From: CG10-46-32 sp964606465 | GTDB lineage: Bacteria > Patescibacteriota > Patescibacteriia > UBA2169 | Length of the DNA: 6,360 bases | Direction of reading: 5' to 3' | NCBI GenBank assembly: GCA_964606465.1 | Contig: CAZSGI010000039.1 | Location: forward strand, 1 to 6,360 | In this document: piece by piece, positions 1-5,999 of the stretch | Layout: every line of letters starts with the position of its first letter | Numbering within the stretch: the first letter of the stretch is position 1 | Notes under the pieces: generated by a model | What the model was told of the DNA's origin: nothing | The model's database searches: none | Seen by the model: the letters and a program-made list of their open reading frames with translations, nothing else | Position numbers and translations under genes: made by a program

Positions 1-355
1 CGTTGTCCACAACCTCAAAGGTTTGACGTATGCTACACTGTATACTATGTTCGGCTGCAGCTCCGCAAAAGACGCGCAGCAGATGGTGCGGCAACTTGCG
101 AAAGTGACCAATGAGTTCATATTCACCAAACCTCGCGGCGCCGGCCACACGTTCTACGATCCGCACGCGCTCTCACGCATGACCAAACTCCCCAAGCGCG
201 TCCAACCAAATCCCCGCAGCGCGTTGCCACAAGCTTTGAAAAAACTCAAACCCCAGGATGCACTCCTCATTACCGGCTCATTCTACTTAGCCGGAGAGCT
301 GCGCAAACACTGGATCAACGAGAGAACCGTACTAACCAAGCGAAACCATGTCTAA
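1..355 (+). CDS. folC: Bifunctional folylpolyglutamate synthase/dihydrofolate synthase, C-terminal part (5' end outside the window)
   Basis: The reading frame is open from base 2 with no convincing start inside the window, so the gene begins upstream. About 117 residues remain, matching the Mur-ligase C-terminal domain of FolC. The first visible residues, VVHN, fit the conserved (D)xxHN motif. They are followed by an alpha/beta region (YTMFGCSSAKD) and near the end by LLITGSFYLAGELRKHW, the characteristic final strand and helix of the family. FolC joins glutamate to dihydropteroate or to folates with ATP in the cytoplasm, which keeps folates in the cell. The N-terminal ATPase domain with the P-loop is not visible, so catalytic completeness cannot be judged. 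The TAA stop lies inside the topA start region (ATGTCTAA, 8-bp overlap), suggesting co-transcription and translational coupling. Other Mur-ligase relatives are less likely because of the TGSFYLAGE ending. Confidence 0.85.
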   Translation, partial: VVHNLKGLTYATLYTMFGCSSAKDAQQMVRQLAKVTNEFIFTKPRGAGHTFYDPHALSRMTKLPKRVQPNPRSALPQALKKLKPQDALLITGSFYLAGELRKHWINERTVLTKRNHV

Positions 356-2582
356 CCTCGTCATCGTCGAATCCCCAACCAAAGCAAAAACCATTTCCAA
401 GTTTTTGGGTAAGGATTTTGTGGTTACGTCGTCCTATGGCCACGTCCGGGATCTCCCGGAAAAAGACATGGGCATTGACATCCAAAACCACTTTGCGCCT
501 CAGTACGTGGTTGAAGGTGCGGACAAGAAAAAGGTCATTGAATCGCTCAAAAAAGCCGCGAAAAAGAGCGAATACCTCTACTTCGCAACAGACGAGGACC
601 GCGAGGGCGAAGCCATTGCCTGGCATTTGGCGGAGCTTTTGAAGCCCAAAGCTGAACAGATCAAGCGCATCACGTTCCACGAAATCACCAAGGCCGCGAT
701 TGAAGAATCCTTCAAGCACCCGCGCGCCATTGACCTGCACCGCGTGGACGCCCAGCAGGCGCGCAGGATCCTGGACCGTTTGGTGGGATACGAGCTCTCC
801 CCGTTCCTCTGGAAAAAGGTGGCCCGAGGGCTTTCCGCTGGCCGCGTGCAGTCCGTGGCTGTGCGATTGATTGTGGAGCGGGAAACCGAAATCCTGCAGT
901 TTGAGGCGCAGGAGTACTGGACCATTGATGCGATTTTTGGAAAAATCGGCGCACAGGCCCCAAGCGAGTTTGACGAAAAGAACCTGCCCCAAGGGTTTTT
1001 CAGCGCAAAGCTCGCTGCCATCAACGGCCAAGCGCTTGATACGTTTGAGATTAAGGACGCAACACACGCAAATGAACTCGCCGCGGACCTCAAAGGAGCA
1101 ACGTACGTCGTGACGCGCGTGGAAAAGAAGCAAACCAAAAAAAACCCGGCTCCGCCGTTCACCACCTCAACGCTCCAGCAGGAAGCGAACCGCAAGCTCA
1201 ACTTCTCTTCCAAGCAGACCATGCGCTTAGCCCAGCAGCTCTACGAGGAGGGGCGCATCACGTACATGCGCACTGACTCCGTGAACCTTTCGTCTAAGTT
1301 CCTCAATGACGCACAGCAGTATTTGACTAAAACATTCGGCAAAGAGTATGCGCTCGGACGGGCCCGGGTCTTTAAGACCAAGGCAAAGGCAGCGCAAGAA
1401 GCGCACGAAGCAATCAGGCCCACAGAAACGGCGAATGACCCGGCAATCCTGAAAAGCGAGCTGGACGCGCACCAGCGCAAGCTCTATGACCTCATCTGGC
1501 GCCGCGCCCTTGCCTCGCAGATGCCCGAAGCGATCATGGATGCAACGTCAGTTGACGTAACCGCCGAAACGGATGCGCAGTACACATTCCGCGCTAACGG
1601 TCAGGTCATCAGCTTTGACGGATTTTTGAAAATCTACCCCGAATCCCAGCGTGAGGACTTGTTGCCCGAGCTTGCGGAGAAAGAAAAGGTCAACTGCGCC
1701 CAACTTGCCCCGAACCAGCACTTCACCGAACCCCCGGCGCGCTACAGCGACGCCTCCTTAGTGAAAGCGCTTGAAGAGTACGGCATTGGCAGGCCGTCCA
1801 CCTACGCCCCGACCATATCAACCATCATTGACCGCGGGTACGTGGAACGCATTGAGAACCGCCGGCTGAAGCCAACGGACATCGCATTCCTGGTGAACGA
1901 CATCTTGGTTGAGCACTTCCCCAACGTCACGGACTACCAGTTCACGGCCCGCATGGAAGACGAGCTTGACGAAATCGCCACCGGTGCGCTTGACTGGGAA
2001 AAAGCAATCAGGGAATTTTACGAGCCTTTTAAAAAGAACCTTATGGAAAAAACAGAAACCCTTTCCAAGAAAGACCTCACCGAGGAAAAAACCGACGAGC
2101 GGTGCGAGAAGTGCGGCAAGCCCATGATCATCAAAACCGGCAGATACGGCCGGTTCCTCGCGTGCACGGGTTTTCCGGATTGCAAGAACACCAAGCCCAT
2201 AAACGGGAACGGAGAACCGGAGGAGCCGGAGACCACGGATGAGAAGTGCCCGGAGTGCGGTTCTCCCATGCAGGTCAAGCACGGCAGGTTCGGCAAGTTC
2301 CTTGGATGCACCAGGTACCCGGACTGTAAAGGAATCAAAAACATAGAAAAGGGCACGGGCGTTGCGTGCCCCGCGTGCGGGAAAGGCGAAATCGTGGAAA
2401 AGCGCTCCAAGCGCGGCAGGACGTTCTACGCCTGCAACCAGTATCCCAACTGCAAGACCGCGTTTTTCGCAAAACCGGTCAACGAGAAGTGCCCGGAATG
2501 CAAAAGCCAGCTCGTGCTCGGCCCCAAGGGAACGTACAAGTGCTCCAGCAAGGAGTGCAAGTTTACGAAAAAATCCGAATAA
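348..2582 (+). CDS. topA: DNA topoisomerase I (type IA), 744 residues with four C-terminal zinc ribbons
   Basis: This enzyme relaxes negatively supercoiled DNA by transient single-strand cleavage through a 5'-phosphotyrosine link. The TOPRIM domain starts with VESPTKAKT (catalytic Glu8) and carries the acidic triad in TDEDREGEA (Asp82, Asp84, Glu86). SAGRVQSVAVRLIVERE (163-179) and the catalytic Tyr306 in GRITYMRTDS with Arg308 are intact. EEYGIGRPSTYAPTIS (476-491) is the usual late core motif. The tail from about 586 holds four Cys-rich modules: C586/C589/C606/C612, C634/C637/C654/C660, C674/C677/C696/C702 and a shorter C715/C718/C732/C737. These bind single-stranded DNA in relatives. The length is normal for a TopA with several ribbons. 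The ATG overlaps the folC stop, and the preceding bases (AACCAAGCGAAACC) contain no Shine-Dalgarno, so initiation probably depends on ribosomes finishing folC. No motif is missing and I see no frameshift. Confidence 0.98.
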   Translation: MSNLVIVESPTKAKTISKFLGKDFVVTSSYGHVRDLPEKDMGIDIQNHFAPQYVVEGADKKKVIESLKKAAKKSEYLYFATDEDREGEAIAWHLAELLKPKAEQIKRITFHEITKAAIEESFKHPRAIDLHRVDAQQARRILDRLVGYELSPFLWKKVARGLSAGRVQSVAVRLIVERETEILQFEAQEYWTIDAIFGKIGAQAPSEFDEKNLPQGFFSAKLAAINGQALDTFEIKDATHANELAADLKGATYVVTRVEKKQTKKNPAPPFTTSTLQQEANRKLNFSSKQTMRLAQQLYEEGRITYMRTDSVNLSSKFLNDAQQYLTKTFGKEYALGRARVFKTKAKAAQEAHEAIRPTETANDPAILKSELDAHQRKLYDLIWRRALASQMPEAIMDATSVDVTAETDAQYTFRANGQVISFDGFLKIYPESQREDLLPELAEKEKVNCAQLAPNQHFTEPPARYSDASLVKALEEYGIGRPSTYAPTISTIIDRGYVERIENRRLKPTDIAFLVNDILVEHFPNVTDYQFTARMEDELDEIATGALDWEKAIREFYEPFKKNLMEKTETLSKKDLTEEKTDERCEKCGKPMIIKTGRYGRFLACTGFPDCKNTKPINGNGEPEEPETTDEKCPECGSPMQVKHGRFGKFLGCTRYPDCKGIKNIEKGTGVACPACGKGEIVEKRSKRGRTFYACNQYPNCKTAFFAKPVNEKCPECKSQLVLGPKGTYKCSSKECKFTKKSE

Positions 2583-2594
2583 ATACTCAAAACA

Positions 2595-2620
2595 GATGCT
2601 GAACTAAATTCAGCATGACG
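2595..2620 (-). repeat. REP-like palindrome, minus orientation
   Basis: ATGCTGAA (2596-2603) and TTCAGCAT (2609-2616) are perfect 8-bp inverted arms around CTAAA. Read on the minus strand the unit begins CGTCATGCTGAA, the same layout as the element at 2631-2679 (CGTCACCCTGAA). The form GTCA-N-CTGAA...TTCAG-N resembles small intergenic palindromes I remember as abundant in many bacterial genomes. No T-run follows on either side, so it is a weak terminator candidate by itself. It lies 12 bp after the topA stop. Confidence 0.55.
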
Positions 2621-2630
2621 CTTCCCGCTC

Positions 2631-2685
2631 CGTCACCCTGAACTATGTGCTGATGAAAATCAGTATTGTTTCAGGGTCTGTTTTT
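2631..2685 (+). terminator. Second REP-like palindrome with a T-run, likely topA terminator
   Basis: ACCCTGAA (2635-2642) pairs with TTCAGGGT (2670-2677). Inside, CTGAT (2650-2654) pairs with ATCAG (2659-2663) across a GAAA tetraloop, giving a long imperfect hairpin. CTG and then five T (2681-2685) follow closely, which is the form of a modest intrinsic terminator for the folC-topA transcript. The outer bases CGTCACCCTGAACT...GTTTCAGGGTCTG match the shape of the neighbouring palindrome in opposite orientation, so this is probably a repeat element doing terminator duty. The short T-run and the mismatches in mid-stem make its strength uncertain. Confidence 0.5.
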
Positions 2686-2687
2686 GA

Positions 2688-2717
2688 TTGACAAAAACAC
2701 CAAAACAGGGATACGCT
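2688..2717 (+). promoter_or_regulatory. Candidate sigma-70-type promoter for rel
   Basis: A perfect -35 box TTGACA (2688-2693) is followed after 18 bp by TACGCT (2712-2717), which keeps the important T, A and final T of the -10 consensus but matches only 3 of 6. Transcription would start near 2724, inside the palindrome at 2720-2743, giving a leader of about 23 nt. The -35 box itself sits in another inverted repeat, TGTTTTTG (2679-2686) with CAAAAACA (2692-2699). The weak -10 keeps confidence moderate. Confidence 0.45.
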
Positions 2718-2719
2718 GT

Positions 2720-2743
2720 AGGTACGCGATTAATCGCATACCT
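2720..2743. promoter_or_regulatory. 24-bp operator-like palindrome just before the rel start codon
   Basis: The core GCGATTAATCGC (2726-2737) is a perfect 12-bp palindrome. Outside it AGGTA (2720-2724) pairs with TACCT (2739-2743), with only one mismatched pair between (C2725/A2738). Eleven of 12 base pairs of the dyad are therefore symmetrical. It covers the predicted rel transcription start and ends 3 bp before the ATG at 2747. It could be a repressor operator, or in RNA a hairpin at the place where a ribosome binding site would normally lie. The regulator is unknown. Confidence 0.5.
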
Positions 2744-2746
2744 GCT

Positions 2747-4207
2747 ATGGCGAGCGTAGCGGAACTACTCAAAATCATTGATGAAGAGAAACTGCGGGTG
2801 GACAAAGACCTCATCCGCCTGGCGTTTGATTTTGCGCAAGAAGCGCACCAAGGCAAAGTGCGCAAAAACGGCGAACCGTACCTCAACCACTCGCTCGAAA
2901 CAGCCAAAACCTTGGCGCGCTACCACCTGGATCAGGACACCATCATCGCGGGCTTGCTGCACGACGTTCCCGAGGATACGGATAGAACGCTCCAGGACGT
3001 GCGCAAAGAGTTCGGCAAAGACGTGGCAGGCCTGGTTGAGGGCATCACCAAGCTCGGAAAATTGAAATACCGCGGCATTGAGCGGTACATAGAGAATTTG
3101 CGCAAGATGTTCGTTGCCATGGCTTCAGACATCCGCGTCATCTTCATCAAATTCGCGGACCGGCTCCACAACCTCAAAACCTTGGACGCGCTGGAGTCCG
3201 AAAAGCAAGAGCGCATCGCGCGGGAAACCTTGGAAATCTACGCCCCTATCGCGAACCGGCTCGGCATGTGGCAGCTCAAGGGCAGGCTTGAAGACCTCTC
3301 GTTCAAGTACCTCTACCCCAGAGAGTACCAAAACCTCAAAGAGGCACTGGATAAAAACTTCAGCGAACGCGAGCAGCTTCTCAAGCACCTCTGCCGAGAG
3401 GTGAAGGTACTGCTCACGGGCGAACGCATGAAGGTGCTGGAGATTTCCGGACGAACCAAAGACCTCTGGAGTTTGCATCAAAAGCTGCAGAAGCACAACA
3501 ACGAGATGCACCACGTCCACGACATCATCGCGCTCCGGGTGGTGGTGCCTACGGTGGTGGACTGCTACCGCGCGCTCGGCGTCATCCACAGCCGGTGGCG
3601 CCCCCTCCCGAACCGGTTCAAGGACTACATCGCCCAGCCCAAACCCAACGGCTACCAGTCCTTGCACACCACCATCTTCTGCGACAAAGGGAAAACCGTA
3701 GAAATCCAGATTAAAACGCGCGAGATGCACCAGGCAGCCGAGTACGGCATCGCGGCGCACTGGCACTACGACGAACGGGGCTCCATCAAACTGGACAAGA
3801 CGCTGGACTGGGTACAGGAGCTCTCCAAGTGGCAGCAGGAGGTCGCCGACAGCGAACAGTACCTGGATTCGCTCAAGATTGACGTGTTCCAGGACCGCAT
3901 CTTCGTGTTCACGCCCAAGGGAGACGTGATTGATCTGCCGGAAAACTCAACGCCCGTTGATTTCGCCTACCACATCCACACCCAAATCGGCGACAGGGCC
4001 ACGGCCGCGCGCATCAACAACCAGATGGCCGCGCTCTCCACGCCCCTGAAGAGCGGGGACATGGTAGAAATCATCATAGAAAAGAACCGGAAAGGGCCGA
4101 ACCGCGACTGGCTCAAGTTCGTCAAAACCCGCGCCGCTCGCGAAAAGATAAAAGCGAACGCTCCCAAGGGAATCTGGGGCGCGATTGCGAGCCTGCGGGA
4201 ACGGTAG
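2747..4207 (+). CDS. rel: Bifunctional (p)ppGpp synthetase/hydrolase of the Rel/SpoT family, ending just after TGS
   Basis: The protein makes (p)ppGpp from ATP and GDP/GTP and hydrolyses it, setting the stringent response. The N-terminal HD hydrolase domain is intact: His48, His72-Asp73 and Glu76-Asp77 in LLHDVPEDT, and Asp138 in FADRLHN. The synthetase domain has Asp259 in HDIIALRV, RFKD (290-293), the G-loop Tyr303 in PNGYQSLHTT and Glu319 in VEIQIKT. RFKD is the RxKD form typical of bifunctional enzymes. A TGS domain (about 378-442) includes FAYHIH, the segment that contacts the tRNA 3' end in RelA. The protein stops at 486 residues soon after NRDWLKFVKT, whereas long Rel/SpoT proteins run to about 700-750; most of the helical, zinc-finger and ACT/RRM domains are absent. 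The ATG at 2747 was chosen over a TTG at 2666 because homology begins at MASVAELL and the promoter lies between them. No Shine-Dalgarno is visible. Confidence 0.96.
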   Translation: MASVAELLKIIDEEKLRVDKDLIRLAFDFAQEAHQGKVRKNGEPYLNHSLETAKTLARYHLDQDTIIAGLLHDVPEDTDRTLQDVRKEFGKDVAGLVEGITKLGKLKYRGIERYIENLRKMFVAMASDIRVIFIKFADRLHNLKTLDALESEKQERIARETLEIYAPIANRLGMWQLKGRLEDLSFKYLYPREYQNLKEALDKNFSEREQLLKHLCREVKVLLTGERMKVLEISGRTKDLWSLHQKLQKHNNEMHHVHDIIALRVVVPTVVDCYRALGVIHSRWRPLPNRFKDYIAQPKPNGYQSLHTTIFCDKGKTVEIQIKTREMHQAAEYGIAAHWHYDERGSIKLDKTLDWVQELSKWQQEVADSEQYLDSLKIDVFQDRIFVFTPKGDVIDLPENSTPVDFAYHIHTQIGDRATAARINNQMAALSTPLKSGDMVEIIIEKNRKGPNRDWLKFVKTRAAREKIKANAPKGIWGAIASLRER

Positions 4208-4228
4208 GTGCGCCTCTCCCGCGCCTAC
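4204..4228. terminator. Hairpin across the convergent rel/parB stop codons
   Basis: Bases 4204-4211 (GTAGGTGC) pair with 4221-4228 (GCGCCTAC), 8 bp with one G-T wobble, around a 9-base loop. The rel TAG (4205-4207) and the parB TAG (complement of 4225-4227) lie opposite each other in the stem. The position suits a shared transcript-end structure for two converging genes. No T-run follows on either strand, so intrinsic termination is doubtful. It may instead protect 3' ends or be fortuitous. Confidence 0.3.
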
Positions 4229-5145
4229 TCCGCCCCTTTGGCGCCGAGGAGCTTCTCCATGATGGCGTCAAGCTCCCCGGGTCCGTAGAACTCAATGGTG
4301 ATGGCGCCTGCTGATTTTCCTTTTCTGCCGATTGAGACTCGCGTTCCGAGCAACTCTCCGAGCGCGCGCTCGTAGGCCTCAATGTTCGGGTCTTTGGTAA
4401 CCGTGCGCGTGTGCCGATGCACCTCAACGCGGTGCGCCTCGTGCGTGGCATCCACGATGGAGAGCTTTTCCGCAAGAATCTTTTTGAACAGCGCCATGCG
4501 CTTCTCGTCGCCGTGCACCTCAAGAATGGCGCGCGCATGTCCGGCGTTGATTTTTCGTTCGGCGAGCGCCATCTGGATTTCCGCGGGAAGCCCGAGCAAA
4601 CGGATGGCGTTTGAGATAAGGGGCCTGGTCTTGCCCACGCGGTCCGCAATCTGCTGGTGCGTCAACCCAAACCCGTCATTGAGTTTTTGGTAGGATTCAG
4701 CCTCTTCAATGGGGTTCAAGTCCGAGCGCTGGATGTTCTCGATGAGCGCGAGCTCAAGCCGCTCCAGCTCGCCCTCCTCGCGGACGATGACCGGCACGGT
4801 TTTCAAGCCCGCGAGTTTTGCGGCGCGCAAGCGCCGTTCGCCGGCGATCAGCTCAAAGCCGCCCTCGCCGTCGCGCACCACCACGAGCGGCTGGATGATG
4901 CCGTGCCGCTTGATGGACTGCGCCAGGTGTTCCAGTTCTTCCTGGACGAAATACGTGCGCGGCTGGTGCCGGTTTGAAGCGATTCGCTCAAACGGAATTT
5001 CAATGATGGCTGATTGCGCGACTTTTTCATCAACTGAAGAGTGCGCTCCTGCGGGCCGGTTCGCTGATGACGAAATGCCGGGCTTTGATGTATTCGGGAT
5101 GAGCGAGCCCAAGCCCCGCCCAAGCCCGTGGTTTTGTTTTGCCAT
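4225..5145 (-). CDS. parB: ParB/Spo0J chromosome-partitioning CTPase, 306 residues
   Basis: ParB binds parS sites, loads CTP and slides along DNA as a clamp, marking the origin region for segregation by ParA and for SMC loading. The N-terminus has the family start GLGRGLGSLIP (7-17), whose basic segment stimulates the ParA ATPase, then a linker of low complexity to about residue 45. The CTP-binding core shows RHQPRTYF (59-66), GIIQPLVVV (82-90) and GERRLRA (102-108), followed by ENIQRSDLNPIEEA (136-149). A helix-turn-helix lies at 161-187 (LTHQQIADRVGKTRPLISN), and a short dimerisation domain at about 254-304. The length is normal. It starts 5 bp after the parA stop on the same strand, so the two are an operon with probable translational coupling. 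No Shine-Dalgarno precedes the ATG (CGCGTAACACGT). I found no consensus parS (GTTTCACGTGAAAC) in this window. Confidence 0.97.
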   Translation of the reverse strand: MAKQNHGLGRGLGSLIPNTSKPGISSSANRPAGAHSSVDEKVAQSAIIEIPFERIASNRHQPRTYFVQEELEHLAQSIKRHGIIQPLVVVRDGEGGFELIAGERRLRAAKLAGLKTVPVIVREEGELERLELALIENIQRSDLNPIEEAESYQKLNDGFGLTHQQIADRVGKTRPLISNAIRLLGLPAEIQMALAERKINAGHARAILEVHGDEKRMALFKKILAEKLSIVDATHEAHRVEVHRHTRTVTKDPNIEAYERALGELLGTRVSIGRKGKSAGAITIEFYGPGELDAIMEKLLGAKGAE

Positions 5146-5150
5146 ACGTG

Positions 5151-5921
5151 TTACGCGTGAGTGTGTAGTTCCAGAATCTCCCTGGCCAACCGCTCGTACG
5201 CTTTCGCACCCTTTGAGTCCGGGTCGTAGTGCAGGATTGATTTGCCGTACGAGGGCGCCTCGGTCAGGCGGACGTTGCGCGGGATCACGCTCCTGAAAAT
5301 CTTGTCCGGAAAGTACTGGTACAGCTCGTGCATCACCTGCTCGGAGAGCTTCTGGCGCGAGTCGTACATGGTGAGGAGGGCGCCCAAGACCTTGACGTCG
5401 GGTTTGACGTTCTCCTGAATCAACCCGATGGTGTTCATGAGCTGGCCCAAACCCTCAAGCGCGAAGTACTCGGCTTGCACGGGTATGAGAATCTCATCTG
5501 CCGCTACCAGACCGTTGATGGTCAAAAGTCCGAGCGATGGCGGCGAATCAATGATGATGTAGTCAAACTCGTGGCGCACCTGGTCAATCACGTCCATGAG
5601 CCGAAACTCCCTCCGCTCAACGTTCACGAGCTCAACCGAGGCCCCGGCGAGCGCGTTGGTTGAGGGCGCAACTTTGAGCCCGTCCAGCTCGTGCTGCTGG
5701 ACGATGGAGCGCAAATCGGTTACTCCGCTTAACACCTCGTACAAGCCCTTTTCAAGCTTCGTATGCTCAATGCCGATACCGGACGTGGCGTTCGCCTGCG
5801 GATCGAGGTCTAAGAGCAGCACGTACTTTCCTAACGCGGCGAGGTACACGGCGAGGTTCACGGCCGTGGTGGTCTTGCCAACCCCGCCCTTCTGGTTAAC
5901 GACCGAGATAACGCGCGCCAT
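5151..5921 (-). CDS. parA: ParA/Soj chromosome-partitioning ATPase, 256 residues
   Basis: ParA binds DNA non-specifically as an ATP dimer and moves ParB-parS complexes along the nucleoid. The deviant Walker A box KGGVGKTT (11-18) has the signature Lys11 and the phosphate-binding Lys16. Walker A' is LLLDLDPQAN (35-44, Asp38 and Asp40), and Walker B is IIIDSPPS (122-129, Asp125). GAKAYERLAREIL near the C-terminus is usual for Soj proteins. There is no N-terminal helix-turn-helix, so this is the short chromosomal type rather than a plasmid type Ia protein. The ATG at 5921 was chosen over one at 5957 because homology starts at MARVISVVNQKGG and a strong promoter occupies the bases between the two. 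The start has no Shine-Dalgarno and lies 7 bp after the -10 box, so the mRNA is probably leaderless. parB follows after 5 bp. Confidence 0.97.
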   Translation of the reverse strand: MARVISVVNQKGGVGKTTTAVNLAVYLAALGKYVLLLDLDPQANATSGIGIEHTKLEKGLYEVLSGVTDLRSIVQQHELDGLKVAPSTNALAGASVELVNVERREFRLMDVIDQVRHEFDYIIIDSPPSLGLLTINGLVAADEILIPVQAEYFALEGLGQLMNTIGLIQENVKPDVKVLGALLTMYDSRQKLSEQVMHELYQYFPDKIFRSVIPRNVRLTEAPSYGKSILHYDPDSKGAKAYERLAREILELHTHA

Positions 5922-5928
5922 ATTGGAT

Positions 5929-5957
5929 ATTATATAATGAACGACGCGCTTTGACAA
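5929..5957 (-). promoter_or_regulatory. Promoter of the parA-parB operon
   Basis: On the minus strand TTGTCA (5957-5952) is followed after exactly 17 bp by a perfect TATAAT (5934-5929). The predicted start is at 5922 or 5921, the latter being the A of the parA ATG. This leaves essentially no 5' untranslated leader. The -35 box overlaps the -35 box of the divergent tRNA promoter. Confidence 0.8.
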
Positions 5958-5979
5958 TGAGTGATGATTGGTTTAGAAT
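5951..5979 (+). promoter_or_regulatory. Promoter of the tRNA-Leu gene
   Basis: Perfect TTGACA (5951-5956), a 17-bp spacer and TAGAAT (5974-5979, 5 of 6 to consensus) form a strong sigma-70-type promoter pointing at the tRNA. The predicted start is near 5986, giving a precursor leader of about 78 nt that RNase P would remove. Its -35 box coincides with that of parA on the other strand, and its -10 box lies inside the palindrome at 5971-5985. Confidence 0.75.
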
Positions 5980-5985
5980 CTAAAC
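5971..5985. promoter_or_regulatory. Perfect 7+1+7 palindrome over the tRNA promoter -10 box
   Basis: GTTTAGA, a single A, then TCTAAAC form a perfect interrupted dyad. It covers the -10 box of the tRNA promoter and lies 13 bp upstream of the parA -35 box. It could be an operator acting on either promoter. The outer GTTT...AAAC ends match the ends of the parS consensus, but the central CACGTG is absent and the centre is odd-numbered, so a parS call is not supported. Confidence 0.35.
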
Positions 5986-5999
5986 GTCCCCCGCATTCA

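Noticed and set aside
3..11. DnaA-box-like TTGTCCACA at the window start
   Set aside because: Single imperfect box inside the folC coding sequence, where it encodes the VVHN motif; no cluster or AT-rich region nearby.
315..1133. Long minus-strand frame opposite topA (272 codons)
   Set aside because: It lies entirely antisense to a conserved enzyme with every motif intact and shows no family features; it follows from codon bias in topA.
2666..2746. Upstream TTG start adding 27 residues to Rel
   Set aside because: The extension contains the terminator end, promoter and palindrome, shows no homology, and the conserved N-terminus begins at the ATG at 2747.
3125..3766. Long minus-strand frame opposite rel (213 codons)
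   Set aside because: Antisense to the conserved synthetase domain; low-complexity Val/His-rich translation typical of a shadow frame.
5136..5165. CG-rich ACGTG/ACGCGTGA stretch at the parA-parB junction as a possible parS
   Set aside because: It has neither the CACGTG centre nor the GTTT/AAAC arms of parS and is mostly coding.
5922..5957. Upstream ATG adding 12 residues to ParA
   Set aside because: The added stretch is exactly the TTGTCA-N17-TATAAT promoter, and Soj proteins start at the MARVISVVNQKGG equivalent.
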